Shown in pieces: positions 26,778 through 35,378 of a stretch of DNA of 64,000 nucleotides (positions are counted from its first letter, which is position 1; each line of letters starts with the position of its first letter). The translations under genes were made by a program, and so were the position numbers. Source of the stretch: Perlabentimonas sp041656735. GTDB lineage: Bacteria > Bacteroidota > Bacteroidia > Bacteroidales > Tenuifilaceae. Below the pieces are notes generated by a model. That model ran no database searches. It was given only the letters and a program-made list of their open reading frames with translations, and had not been told where the DNA came from. Location: positions 4,264 to 68,263 of the forward strand of contig JBBACY010000016.1 in the NCBI GenBank assembly GCA_041656735.1, written 5' to 3'.

Positions 26778-28250
26778 CTATTCAGTAACCATTTCCCAAC
26801 AACGAACCCAGCCAATCTCTAGATTTGCAGGCAGCATACCATCTGCTCTATCCCCTTTAACTCCAGAAGAGAAAACTAAATAGGCTGGATTTTGTGGTAT
26901 ATTAGAAGTGGTTTGAGCGTACGTTACCCCATTAATTTTCCATTCCAACTTGTTGGGAGTCCACTCTATACTTAAAATATAAAAACCATCACTAAAGTTA
27001 AACCCGTTAAGCGATGCTTTAAAACTATTGGGTTTTTTTTGCCCGTTTTGCCAAAACATTGAGCCCTGAACGTTAGGCTTGTTACCTCCGCTTTGTCTAA
27101 TAACATCAATATGCGGAAGCATTGTATCACCAACGAGCCAGAAAGCGTGAAATACGTTGGGAGCCATGGTAAATTTAACCTTGGCTTCAAATTTGCCGTA
27201 TAGCTGCCTAAACGATTGCCCTGTGTTAATTATTCCCGAGGTGTAATCAAAAGTTTGCGGAATAAAGCCAAAGCGTTTATCCCAGGCTAAGCCTTCGGCT
27301 TTTTCTTTACGGGTAACAATTTTAAGCGAGTTATTGCTTACATCAATATTGTTTCCGTTGGTATATGTGTGCTTGTCGCCTGCCAACGAGTAGCCGTTTT
27401 CTAAAAGGGTTTTACCCCAAAAATACTGGGTTATCCATTTATTTGTGTCAAGCTTATTACTCGAAAAGTCATCTGAGAAAGTAGCTTTCCATTTTTTTAT
27501 CTCATCAAACTTATGAGTGTTATTAAGGCTGGTGAACCAAGTAATTTTTTCTGATTTCCTTAGCTTTTCGTATTCCTTAATTTTTTGGTAGGCATCAGTT
27601 TGCTCGAACTTGTTTTTTGAGAGTAAGTACTCTTTTTTCTCAGCAAACTCTTTAGTCGACAATAACTTTCCCAACTCGTAGTACCTGCTAATTTCTTCGG
27701 AGTTCTCAAGCCTTAAAAAATCTTGTAGCGGTTTCCAACCTTTAAGTTTTAAGTACTGCTTTAGCTCATCGTCCTTTTTAAAAGAGTTAAACTCAATTTC
27801 CTTTTGGTACTCTTCCGAGTTATTCTTTTTATGTTCTTTTCGTTGACTTTTATAGCCAACAGATTGAACGAATTGCTTTAGTTCTTCATATTTCTGGGGT
27901 TTCCCCGATAAGTCAACCCTTTTGTACAGTTCAACCTTTTCGGATGATTTTACCCGAACGTAGTTGCGAATTGCCTTTTTCTTACTAAGCAATTTTAGCT
28001 CAAGCTCAAGTTTTTGTTCTTCGGAGCCTTGAAACTTCAAGGCGCCAAGTTCTTGCCTTGTTTTCTCGGGCTCTTCTGATTTGGCAAAGTTTTGGAGTTC
28101 TAAAAAAGTTTTATATTCCTCAGATTTCGAGAAATTGATGAACTCATCGTACTCGATACGAAGGTCGTTTTGCTTTTTTTCGAACTCTTGCGTTTTTGGG
28201 AAGTGCCCAAATAACTTTAGGGTTGTAAGGCGAATGTTTTGAAGTGCCAT
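26778..28250 (-). CDS. GH16-fold protein with N-terminal charged repeats, probable pseudoenzyme
   Basis: 490 residues with no signal peptide. Residues ~25-245 hold about seven or eight degenerate helical repeats of the form SEE-h-x-x-Y-x-x-L/F, e.g. FSKSEEYKTFLELQNFAKSE, NSEEYQKEIEFNSF and LENSEEISRYYELGKLLSTK. Residues ~255-490 form a family-16 glycoside-hydrolase-like jelly roll (ATFSDDFSSNKLDTNKW, YGKFEAKVKFTMAPNVFHAF, FYILSIEWTPNKLEWKINGV). The catalytic E-I-D-x-x-E of GH16 is H380-I-D-V-I-R385 here: both glutamates are lost and only the aspartate remains. Hydrolysis is therefore unlikely; carbohydrate binding or a structural role is possible. Located 33 bp after the SiaC-like gene. Confidence 0.75.
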   Translation of the reverse strand: MALQNIRLTTLKLFGHFPKTQEFEKKQNDLRIEYDEFINFSKSEEYKTFLELQNFAKSEEPEKTRQELGALKFQGSEEQKLELELKLLSKKKAIRNYVRVKSSEKVELYKRVDLSGKPQKYEELKQFVQSVGYKSQRKEHKKNNSEEYQKEIEFNSFKKDDELKQYLKLKGWKPLQDFLRLENSEEISRYYELGKLLSTKEFAEKKEYLLSKNKFEQTDAYQKIKEYEKLRKSEKITWFTSLNNTHKFDEIKKWKATFSDDFSSNKLDTNKWITQYFWGKTLLENGYSLAGDKHTYTNGNNIDVSNNSLKIVTRKEKAEGLAWDKRFGFIPQTFDYTSGIINTGQSFRQLYGKFEAKVKFTMAPNVFHAFWLVGDTMLPHIDVIRQSGGNKPNVQGSMFWQNGQKKPNSFKASLNGFNFSDGFYILSIEWTPNKLEWKINGVTYAQTTSNIPQNPAYLVFSSGVKGDRADGMLPANLEIGWVRCWEMVTE

Positions 28251-28283
28251 TTGTGTATTGTAATTACTTAATTTACGGGTAAA

Positions 28284-28664
28284 TTATCTGCTATGAGAAA
28301 TAAACTTAAAAGGTACCTTAATATTTTCAGAGTAATCTTCACCTGCTTCAATCATATCCTCATCATCTTCAAGAAAGTGCCACTGGACCTCTATGTCATA
28401 CCCGCTCCTGTGAATATCTCTACACATTTCCAGAAGTTTAAGAATCATTTTTGATGATGAGGTGTTGTAGTACTCAAAGTTAAACTCAACTTTTGTTTCT
28501 TCATTTGGTGTTTTAGCATACTCAGTAAACCATGAAAGAATTGGGCTATAAAAGTTCGAAACGTCTTCGGGTAACGAATTGCCCGAAAATTCAAAAACAT
28601 TTTTCTCCCTATCCAAAATAACTTTGGGTGTTTCGTTTGTGGGCTCAATTACTAACTTTTTCAT
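28284..28664 (-). CDS. SiaC-like (DUF1987) regulatory phosphoprotein
   Basis: 126 residues, cytoplasmic. The conserved core FNFEYYNTSSSKMILKLLEM resembles the DUF1987/SiaC family, where a Thr/Ser in the NTSSSK segment is phosphorylated by SiaB-type kinases and the protein tunes a diguanylate cyclase in Pseudomonas. No siaA/siaB-like or GGDEF gene is visible in the window, so the partner is unknown. It is the promoter-proximal gene of a likely pair with the GH16-fold gene (33-bp gap, same strand). Confidence 0.75.
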   Translation of the reverse strand: MKKLVIEPTNETPKVILDREKNVFEFSGNSLPEDVSNFYSPILSWFTEYAKTPNEETKVEFNFEYYNTSSSKMILKLLEMCRDIHRSGYDIEVQWHFLEDDEDMIEAGEDYSENIKVPFKFISHSR

Positions 28665-29316
28665 ACTTAATATTTTGAAAAACCAGTTTAACTCCCAATG
28701 TTAACATAAAAAATTGAAACGGCAATGCCGAAAGCACAATAGCTAATAGCAAATTTAACGAAAAAGAACCAATTTAGTTGTGGTTTTCGATATTAATTAA
28801 TCCAATAAGTTTGCAACGCAAAGTAAAACGTTGTTTCTGGCCCTATATTTAACTGGGTTTTTGTGCTATCAAATAGGCTTAGTGGGGGTAAGTCAAGCGC
28901 TATACTGTAACAGCATTCTTATCCTTGGAGATAGGGTTCGGTTAAAGAAAAAAACTATCCAATAGGCTCACCAGTCAGCATTTACATTTTTTTTGTAAGT
29001 ACCTCGAGGCTTTTAGTATGTCGTGTTAATTGAAAATGGCGATGGTTGTATAACGAGATTTAACCCAACCTGGTTTTGAATGCTGTATTGTTTTTCTTGT
29101 ATCCGTACCGCTAAATTTTAATCAATGATTGACTTTTTTCAACCGATTTTATATAAAATAGAATCGTGTTTTTTTATGAGTGATTGATGGAATACGGGAA
29201 ATAAAAAGCTGCGTAAATTGGAGAAATGTGAACATCAGGCCATAGTTCAAGCATTTTGCTATTTTCAAAATATTTAATTTGTTTCCTAAAACCTACGTTG
29301 TAGGTTGAGGGCTTAC
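28665..29316. other. Intergenic stretch without recognised gene
   Basis: About 650 bp. Short open frames here are low-complexity and lack start context; no tRNA, promoter consensus with a downstream gene, or strong terminator was found. A small CCTAC-GT-TGTAGG palindrome sits just downstream of crcB. It may hold decayed sequence. Confidence 0.5.
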
Positions 29317-29691
29317 TTATATTCTTCCAGCAATTAAAAGCCCACCAAAAGTTGCTGTAACACAAAGCACTATGCTGCCAAGGACATAGAGTATTAAGGT
29401 TATATTATGGCCTTGCTGAAAGAGGGTCAAGGTTTCGCTACTAAAAGTTGAGAAGGTACTAAACCCGCCACAAAAACCTACAGCTAAAAATAACCGTGCA
29501 GTTGGCGAAAGAATTTGTTTGTGCTCAGCAAGCCCAATTATGAAACCTAAAGCGAAACAAGCAACTACGTTAACTACAAAAGTTCCGTAGGGAAAATGAA
29601 AGTTGTGCAAACTATTAACCCATTTGCCAAGTCCGAACCTTGTAAGTCCGCCAAGTCCGCTACCAATGAATACTGCAATTAATTCTTTCAT
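29317..29691 (-). CDS. crcB: Fluoride channel FluC/CrcB
   Basis: 124 residues with four membrane helices; dual-topology dimers export fluoride through the inner membrane. Hallmarks: GSGLGGLTRFGLGKW at the start, pore asparagine in FVVNVVACFALGF, and GFCGGFSTFSTFSSE with the Phe box and the central Na-binding Gly-Gly-x-x-T-like turn. Normal length. No fluoride riboswitch consensus is seen in the 190 bp upstream. A GCTGGCGA/TCGCCAGC hairpin without T run lies there instead (29784-29811). Confidence 0.93.
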   Translation of the reverse strand: MKELIAVFIGSGLGGLTRFGLGKWVNSLHNFHFPYGTFVVNVVACFALGFIIGLAEHKQILSPTARLFLAVGFCGGFSTFSTFSSETLTLFQQGHNITLILYVLGSIVLCVTATFGGLLIAGRI

Positions 29692-29783
29692 TTTATGCTG
29701 GCTGTTTTATACGCATTTCGTTGATACGTGTACGATTCTAAAATGTTAGGTTGGTACAATTAGTAACAGGACTGCTAGTAATG

Positions 29784-29811
29784 GCTGGCGATGTTTTTGC
29801 ACTTCGCCAGC
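29784..29811. repeat. Stem-loop between crcB and rprY-like gene
   Basis: GCTGGCGA (29784-29791) and TCGCCAGC (29804-29811) form a perfect 8-bp stem with a 12-nt loop. There is no T tract on either side, so it is not a canonical terminator. It may stabilise the 3' end of the two-component mRNA or be part of crcB's leader. Confidence 0.5.
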
Positions 29812-29884
29812 AAACTATGAGTTTTATTTACCGTTATGACCTTAAAAGTTAAATGATTAGCAACCTAATCAGCAAAACAAGCAT

Positions 29885-30583
29885 TTAAGTGTTTGATATT
29901 AATTTAAACCCCTTACCCCTTACATTTATAATCTCAACTTCTGGGTCGCTGCTCAGGTATTTTCGTAGTTTGGTTATGTAAACGTCCATACTGCGCGCAT
30001 TAAAATAGCTATCGTCTATCCATATTGTTTTAAGGGCAAAATTTCTGTCGAGTACCGCATTCTTGTTAAGGCATAGATATCTTAGTAATTCTGACTCCTT
30101 TGTGGTTAGTCGTCTCGCATCCTCACCCAATTTTAGCATTTGCTTGGTTACGTCAAACTCAAAAGCGCCAATCTGAAAAACCTCCTGTCCATCTGCTGCG
30201 TTTTCATTACGAGTACGCCTAAGAATGGCTTCAATTCGAAAAAGTAGCTCTTCGATGCTGAAAGGTTTAGTCATATAATCGTCGGCTCCTAAGGTAAATC
30301 CTTCCAAAACATCTTCTTTCATCGATTTAGCCGTAAGAAACAGTATGGGCATATTGTTGTTAATGGTTCTAATCTCTTTGGCAAGGGTAAAGCCATCTTT
30401 TATGGGCATCATCACGTCTAGTATGCAAATATCGTAATGGTTCGTATTAAACCCTTTGTAGGCCTTATCACCATCTTTAAAAAGGTCTGTTTCGTAACCT
30501 TTGGCATTTAGATACTCTTTTAGTAGTAACCCTAAATTTTCATCGTCTTCGGCAAGTAAAACTCTTGTTTTTGGCTTTTCCAT
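29885..30583 (-). CDS. rprY: OmpR-family response regulator (RprY-like)
   Basis: 232 residues from MEKPKTRVLLAEDDENLGLL; an ATG four codons earlier is also possible. The receiver domain has acidic pocket AEDDE, phospho-acceptor D56 in ILDVMMP, T in FLTAKS and K in MTKPFS. The C-terminal winged helix has LTTKESELLRYLC and DDSYFNARSMDVYITKLRKY. Sequence and pairing resemble RprY of Bacteroides. It starts 27 bp after the kinase stop codon, so the kinase gene is promoter-proximal. Expected to control stress or surface genes when phosphorylated. Confidence 0.9.
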   Translation of the reverse strand: MEKPKTRVLLAEDDENLGLLLKEYLNAKGYETDLFKDGDKAYKGFNTNHYDICILDVMMPIKDGFTLAKEIRTINNNMPILFLTAKSMKEDVLEGFTLGADDYMTKPFSIEELLFRIEAILRRTRNENAADGQEVFQIGAFEFDVTKQMLKLGEDARRLTTKESELLRYLCLNKNAVLDRNFALKTIWIDDSYFNARSMDVYITKLRKYLSSDPEVEIINVRGKGFKLISNT

Positions 30584-30609
30584 GGTCGGTATCATTAGTT
30601 TAAATGTTT

Positions 30610-32196
30610 TTAATTGTTTGGTCCGCTAAACGGAAGAAAGCAGGTAAATGTAGTTCCTTTTGTTAGGCTGCTTTCAACCCATATTTTCCCGCCGTGCTCT
30701 TCAATTATTTTTCTAACGTAGCTAAGGCCAAGTCCGAAGCCCTTTACGTTATGTATATTACCCGTTGGCACTCTGTAAAACTGATCGAATATTCGGCGCT
30801 GGTTTTCGCGGCTTATGCCAATGCCATTATCTTTAACTTCAAAAACAATGCCTTTGGCAGCGTCTTTAGTTTGCACAAATATTTCGGGTTTCCCATTTCG
30901 ATACTTCACGGCGTTGTCGAGCAGGTTATTTATTACGTTGGTAATATGTACCTCATCGGCCATAATGAAGGGCATGTTAGAGTTAAGTTCGGTGAATAGT
31001 TCTCCCTCAATATTGCTTAGCTGAATTTCGAATGATCGTCCAGCTTTAAGTATGATGTCGTGAACGTTAATTTGTTTAAGTTTGAGTTTAAGCTTTGTTT
31101 TTTCAAATATCGCCATTTGCAGCACCTTTTCAACCTGTTGCCCCAAGCGCTTGCTTTCGTCGGATATTACGCTACCTAAATGGGTTGTTCGCTTACTCTC
31201 CTCGGGTATCGTTTCGTCTTTAAGCATTTGCGCAGCTAACGATATGGTTGAGATTGGGGTTTTAAGTTCGTGGGTCATATTGCTAACAAAATCACTCTTA
31301 ATTTCCGACAGCCTTTTTTGTTTAAAAATAATGATAATGGTTACTGTGAAACTCATTATAATAATGACCGTTAGCAGAAACGTTGTGAATGTCATTAAAC
31401 CTATGGAGTTTAAAACGTGTGATTTTTGCTTTGGGAAGTAGACCGATAGGAAGTATTTTTTTGAAAAAAAATCGTCAGGAAATATATTGGTCTTAAGTTG
31501 TTTATGAGATGTCCTATTGAAGTTATTGGATGCATATACTATACTGTCGTTTTCCGAGGCCAGCTTGTACTCGTAGGTAGCCGTTATGCCCAGTTTCTTA
31601 AATTCGTTTCTCACAATTGTGTCTAACACTTCCTGGGGGATCCGTTCCTCAATGGGCATTTCAATACGAATCATCTTGTCGACAGTATTTTCAATAAAAA
31701 CGGTTTTATTGAGAAACTTTTCGTCCAGGGATATATTAAAGGCAAACTCGTTGGTTTTTACTGTTTGCCTTATGGGTTTTATATCCCACAAGTCTTTATC
31801 AATCCTAATTATTTGAAGCGAATCGGTTGTGCTTATGCTGGCAACCGATGGAATACGAAGTGTGTCGAGCTGCCTAATGGTAAATACTTGCTGGTTCTTT
31901 TCAAGCGATCTGAGCCCACTTCGGGTACGGTTTATGGTGCTGTAGTGGTACGTAAGCCTTGGCGACGATTTTGTTCCCGACGTGGCGTAGGGGCTAACCT
32001 CGTCAATAACTTGTATAATGGTTTCCTGCTTTTCAACCTGGGTTGAAATTTTATCAAGGGCTAGCTGTGCGGTTTGCCAAAACTGCTCATCCTTAATTTC
32101 AATGGCAATTTCAACCCATTTCGACTGAACCATAACCAGCCCAATTGTTGCCAATAGTATTAGGCTTGCAAGTATCCAAATAGTGCTTCGTCTCAT
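30610..32196 (-). CDS. rprX: Sensor histidine kinase (RprX-like)
   Basis: 528 residues. First membrane segment at about residues 7-23 (WILASLILLATIGLVMV), a periplasmic sensor domain of ~230 residues, a second segment (MTFTTFLLTVIIIMSFTVTI), then a dimerisation/H-box with MTHELKTPIS and an ATPase domain with N box NNLLDNAVKY, G1 DNGIGIS, F box FDQFYRV and G2 GFGLGLSYVR. Complete kinase without HAMP. With the downstream regulator it forms an RprXY-type system. The sensor domain has no recognisable ligand fold. Confidence 0.9.
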   Translation of the reverse strand: MRRSTIWILASLILLATIGLVMVQSKWVEIAIEIKDEQFWQTAQLALDKISTQVEKQETIIQVIDEVSPYATSGTKSSPRLTYHYSTINRTRSGLRSLEKNQQVFTIRQLDTLRIPSVASISTTDSLQIIRIDKDLWDIKPIRQTVKTNEFAFNISLDEKFLNKTVFIENTVDKMIRIEMPIEERIPQEVLDTIVRNEFKKLGITATYEYKLASENDSIVYASNNFNRTSHKQLKTNIFPDDFFSKKYFLSVYFPKQKSHVLNSIGLMTFTTFLLTVIIIMSFTVTIIIIFKQKRLSEIKSDFVSNMTHELKTPISTISLAAQMLKDETIPEESKRTTHLGSVISDESKRLGQQVEKVLQMAIFEKTKLKLKLKQINVHDIILKAGRSFEIQLSNIEGELFTELNSNMPFIMADEVHITNVINNLLDNAVKYRNGKPEIFVQTKDAAKGIVFEVKDNGIGISRENQRRIFDQFYRVPTGNIHNVKGFGLGLSYVRKIIEEHGGKIWVESSLTKGTTFTCFLPFSGPNN

Positions 32197-32263
32197 ACCA
32201 ACAAATGTAATTACTTTGTTAAAGCTTTTAACCTAGGGTTAACAGTATTTAACACACATTTGC

Positions 32264-32293
32264 TTGTGTTAGCTAAAGTTATGCATATCTTTG
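32264..32293 (+). promoter_or_regulatory. Promoter of orphan small RNA
   Basis: CTTG ending at 32266, a 19-nt spacer, TATCTTTG at 32286-32293. Matches the phylum consensus and points away from both neighbouring genes, which are on the minus strand. Confidence 0.65.
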
Positions 32294-32299
32294 CAGTGT

Positions 32300-32404
32300 T
32301 AATTCATTCTACCCTTATTTAAGGGATAAATAGGATGTTTTTTCATAGGTTTAAGGTTTTAGGGTTAATGCAGGCGGGGTGGTTCCCGCCTGCATTGTTT
32401 TTTT
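32300..32404 (+). ncRNA. Candidate stand-alone small RNA, about 105 nt
   Basis: A plus-strand unit in a 218-bp gap between two minus-strand genes: consensus promoter at 32264-32293, predicted start near 32300, a 5-bp CCCTT/AAGGG hairpin at the 5' side, and a strong terminator at 32367-32404. No protein-coding gene is read by this promoter. A 27-codon frame runs through the terminator stem and is not credible. Identity unknown; not recognised as tmRNA, SRP or RNase P RNA. Confidence 0.6.
32367..32404 (+). terminator. Intrinsic terminator of the candidate small RNA
   Basis: AATGCAGGCGGG (32367-32378) pairs perfectly with CCCGCCTGCATT (32385-32396), 6-nt loop, then G and seven T residues. The T run is only on the plus strand, so it does not serve the minus-strand gene ending at 32415. 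Confidence 0.88.
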
Positions 32405-32414
32405 ATAGAAATAG

Positions 32415-32822
32415 CTAAGTGTTCTGAATTAGCTTTACACCTTTAATCTTTGATGGGTCTATTTTTATGGCCGCTATAACCGACGGAATACCCCTTACCT
32501 TATTCACCACCTCTTTTACGTTCTCGTTGTTAAAATCGCCCTGAAATTTCAGAATAAAATCGATATTCTCAAGTTTCTGTATTAGGGTTTCGGCTTCAAT
32601 TCGGTTTTTTATAATAAAGATTGATTTATTTGGAAGGCTACTCTCATCTTTAAGCATCGGGAAACAGCTCTCGTTAATGGTAACGCCACTTGTTTCGCCA
32701 AGCGAAATTCCAAGTGCTTTGTTTAACTCCCACGCAAACTTATGAATGGTAAGCGTACATGCAATAGCAAGAAAAACTGATTGTTCGTCGGGTACTTCGA
32801 GTTTTATCTGTTTCTTCTTCAT
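32415..32822 (-). CDS. IPExxxVDY family protein
   Basis: 135 residues, cytoplasmic, Bacteroidota-specific family of unknown function usually found between rnc and pyruvate kinase. Fits the family in length and in the segments VFLAIACTLTIHKFAWELNK and SIFIIKNRIEAETLIQKLEN. Here it is 48 bp downstream of rnc on the same strand, but pyruvate kinase is not next; the small RNA candidate and rprX follow instead. Function cannot be stated. Confidence 0.75.
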   Translation of the reverse strand: MKKKQIKLEVPDEQSVFLAIACTLTIHKFAWELNKALGISLGETSGVTINESCFPMLKDESSLPNKSIFIIKNRIEAETLIQKLENIDFILKFQGDFNNENVKEVVNKVRGIPSVIAAIKIDPSKIKGVKLIQNT

Positions 32823-32870
32823 GCTAATAGGGTTGATAGAATTATACCGTTTGCTAGGGTCGGGTAGTAC

Positions 32871-33653
32871 TTAATTCTCGCAACTCATTTCTGCGGACTT
32901 GAGCTGGTGGTTTGGAAGTTGAATAATATCAATTCGTTCGAGGGCAACCATTGATGCATTCTGTTCGGCCTCTTTTTTTGATGTGCCGAATCCGGTACCC
33001 ATTATCTTATCGTTAAGAAATAGTTTTGCCTCAAAAAGCGGGTTTTCACCTTTTGGGGTTGACCGTTCAACGCTGCTAAACTGGATACAAAACTTATGCT
33101 TTTGCGAAAGTTCAATTATTCGACTTTTGTAGTCATTCTCTGTCGACAGGAGTTCGGGAATGTCAACGTGCTTCGAGATTAAAAAGGAGATAACCCATGC
33201 GCGGGTTTTGTTGTAACCCTTGTCTAGATAAATTGCGCCAACAAAAGCTTCAAGCGCATCGCCAAAAATATGTTTTTGGGCTAGCGGGTTATTGGTTTGT
33301 GTTATAACCAACTTGTCCATTCCAATGGATAGCGCAATTTCATTAAGGCTTTGCCTACTTACTATGCGTGAGCGCATTTTAGTTAGGAAGCCTTCGTTCT
33401 CGCCAGGGAATTTGGTGAATAGGTAGTCGGCAATAATTGAATCGATTATCGAATCGCCTAAATATTCCAGTCGTTCGTTATTGACCTTTTTGCCAGCAGA
33501 AAGTTCAGTAGTAGCAGATTTGTGTATAAGTGCTGCTTTGTACAGGTCTAAGTTACCAGGTTTTAGTGCAAAATCAGTTGAAAGCAGTAACCAAAGTTGT
33601 TTATCGGCACTGCTTTCCCTGTTAAGTTTTAACCTAAGTATGAAACGAGTCAC
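32871..33653 (-). CDS. rnc: Ribonuclease III
   Basis: Cuts double-stranded RNA in rRNA and mRNA processing. I chose the GTG at 33653 (VTRFILRLKLNRESSADKQL, 260 residues), seven bases after the fabF stop; the ATG at 33713 would lie inside fabF. Signature NNERLEYLGDSIIDSIIADY and the second metal-binding segment FGDALEAFVGAIYLDKGYNK are both present, followed by a dsRNA-binding domain (DYKSRIIELSQKHKFCIQFS to FGTSKKEAEQNASMVALERI). Third gene of acpP-fabF-rnc, a standard Bacteroidota operon. Confidence 0.93.
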   Translation of the reverse strand: MTRFILRLKLNRESSADKQLWLLLSTDFALKPGNLDLYKAALIHKSATTELSAGKKVNNERLEYLGDSIIDSIIADYLFTKFPGENEGFLTKMRSRIVSRQSLNEIALSIGMDKLVITQTNNPLAQKHIFGDALEAFVGAIYLDKGYNKTRAWVISFLISKHVDIPELLSTENDYKSRIIELSQKHKFCIQFSSVERSTPKGENPLFEAKLFLNDKIMGTGFGTSKKEAEQNASMVALERIDIIQLPNHQLKSAEMSCEN

Positions 33654-33660
33654 TTTTCCC

Positions 33661-34914
33661 TTAATCCGCAATTTTTTTAAATACAACACTTGAGTTATGT
33701 CCACCAAAGCCAAAAGTATTGCTTAAGGCTACGTTAACTGTGCGTTTTTGCGCTTTGTTAAGCGTAAGATTTATTTTTGGGTCAATCTCTGGATCTGGTG
33801 TTGTGTGATTGATAGTTGGAGGAACAATGCCCTTGTTGATGGCGAATATACAAGCTATTCCTTCAACGGCGCCAGTGGCTCCAAGCAGGTGCCCGTGCAT
33901 TGATTTGGTAGAGCTTACGTTTAGTTTATAAGCGTGTTCTCCAAATACTGCTTTAAGCGCTTTGTTTTCAGCAATATCGCCAAGTGGAGTGGCGGTTCCG
34001 TGCATATTAACGTAATCAACATCCTCGATCTTAATATTGGCATCATTAAGCGTGCTTTTCATCACATTAATTGCGCCAAGCCCTTCGGGGTGTGGTGCTG
34101 TAAAGTGATAAGCGTCGGCTGTCATTCCACCTCCGGCAAGTTCAGCATAAATTTTTGCTCCGCGTGCTTTAGCGTGTTCGTACTCTTCGAGTATAAGCGC
34201 ACCTGCACCTTCGCCCATTACAAATCCGTCGCGAGTACCATCGAATGGCCTAGAGGCAGTTTTGTAATTGTCGTTATTTGTTGAGATGGCTTGCATAGAG
34301 TTAAACCCACCCATACCAGCTTCGTTTATAGCTGCCTCCGAACCACCAGTAATCATTATAGTTGCTTTACCTAAACGAATTAGGTTAAGCGCATCAACTA
34401 ATGCGTGGTTTGATGAAGCGCAGGCAGAAACGGTGGCGTAGTTAGGCCCCCTAAAGCCATAGCGAATGCTAATGTATCCCGATGCAATATCGGAAATCAT
34501 TCTAGGAATAAAGAAAGGGCTAAATCGCGGAGTTCCATCACCCGCGAAGTAGCTCCTCATTTCTTCCATAAATGTTTGAATACCCCCAATGCCCGATGCC
34601 CAAATAACACCTGCAGAATCGTGGTCGATCTTCTCTAGATCAAGCCCCGAATCCAATACTGCTTCGTGGGCAGCAACCATTGCATACTGACAGTAAGGGT
34701 CGTACTTTCGCAGTTCCTTTCGGTCGAAATGCTGTAGGGGATCAAAGTTCTTTACCTGACAAGCAAATTTAGTTTTGAACTTGGAGGTGTCAAAGCTGGT
34801 AATCATTTCACAACCGCTAACACCATTTTCTAGGTTATTCCAAAACTCGCTAATATTATTCCCAATAGGATTAAGCGTTCCAAGTCCTGTTACAACAACA
34901 CGTTTTAACTCCAT
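33661..34914 (-). CDS. fabF: 3-oxoacyl-ACP synthase II (beta-ketoacyl-ACP synthase)
   Basis: 417 residues; condenses malonyl-ACP with acyl-ACP in fatty-acid elongation. Catalytic C165 in TVSACASSNH and the two histidines in HGTATPLGD and STKSMHGHLLGATGAVEG, plus the terminal NTFGFGGHNSSVVF. Complete and typical. It starts 48 bp after acpP, whose product carries its substrates, and is followed within seven bases by rnc. Confidence 0.96.
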   Translation of the reverse strand: MELKRVVVTGLGTLNPIGNNISEFWNNLENGVSGCEMITSFDTSKFKTKFACQVKNFDPLQHFDRKELRKYDPYCQYAMVAAHEAVLDSGLDLEKIDHDSAGVIWASGIGGIQTFMEEMRSYFAGDGTPRFSPFFIPRMISDIASGYISIRYGFRGPNYATVSACASSNHALVDALNLIRLGKATIMITGGSEAAINEAGMGGFNSMQAISTNNDNYKTASRPFDGTRDGFVMGEGAGALILEEYEHAKARGAKIYAELAGGGMTADAYHFTAPHPEGLGAINVMKSTLNDANIKIEDVDYVNMHGTATPLGDIAENKALKAVFGEHAYKLNVSSTKSMHGHLLGATGAVEGIACIFAINKGIVPPTINHTTPDPEIDPKINLTLNKAQKRTVNVALSNTFGFGGHNSSVVFKKIAD

Positions 34915-34962
34915 AGCTCAAAAAAAATTTAAAAATAAATAATTGTCAGGTTAAATTAGGTC

Positions 34963-35199
34963 TTACTTAGAATTCTTCTCAATGTAGGTAACTGCATCAC
35001 CAACTGAACCAATTTTTTCAGCCTCTTCATCGGGAATAGAAAGGTTGAATTCTTTTTCGAATTCCATAATCAATTCAACGGTGTCAAGTGAATCAGCACC
35101 TAGATCGTTTGTGAAGCTGGCCTCTGTAGTAACTTCGTTTTCATCAACTCCCAACTTGTCAACGATAATGGCCTTAACTCTTGTAGCAATATCAGACAT
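34963..35199 (-). CDS. acpP: Acyl carrier protein
   Basis: 78 residues, highly acidic four-helix protein. Phosphopantetheine attachment S37 in LGADSLDTVELIMEFE. Carries acyl chains for fatty-acid, lipid A and lipoate synthesis. First gene of the acpP-fabF-rnc unit and divergent from purN. A TACTTTTG -7 element in its direction lies at 35291-35298, giving a ~85-nt leader. Confidence 0.96.
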   Translation of the reverse strand: MSDIATRVKAIIVDKLGVDENEVTTEASFTNDLGADSLDTVELIMEFEKEFNLSIPDEEAEKIGSVGDAVTYIEKNSK

Positions 35200-35378
35200 A
35201 GCATTAAATGTTTAATTAATAATTAAGATTATTCAAAGTGCAAAGAAATACATATTAAGTTAATATAAAAAGCTTAATACAATTTCAGGGCAAAAGTATA
35301 TTTTTTGTTTCTATTTTTGATGCTTTTAAAACTACTTTTTTAATCTTTTTACACCAACGAGAATGCAATATGCACAAA

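Noticed and set aside
29692..29884. Fluoride riboswitch upstream of crcB
   Set aside because: The region has a GCTGGCGA/TCGCCAGC hairpin but not the conserved fluoride-riboswitch core and pseudoknot sequence, so I do not call one.
32335..32418. 27-codon ORF starting MFFHRFKVLG inside the candidate small RNA
   Set aside because: It runs straight through the terminator stem and T run and has no coding signature.
33654..33713. Longer rnc start at 33713
   Set aside because: It would overlap fabF by 53 bp; the GTG seven bases after the fabF stop fits operon spacing and homologue length.
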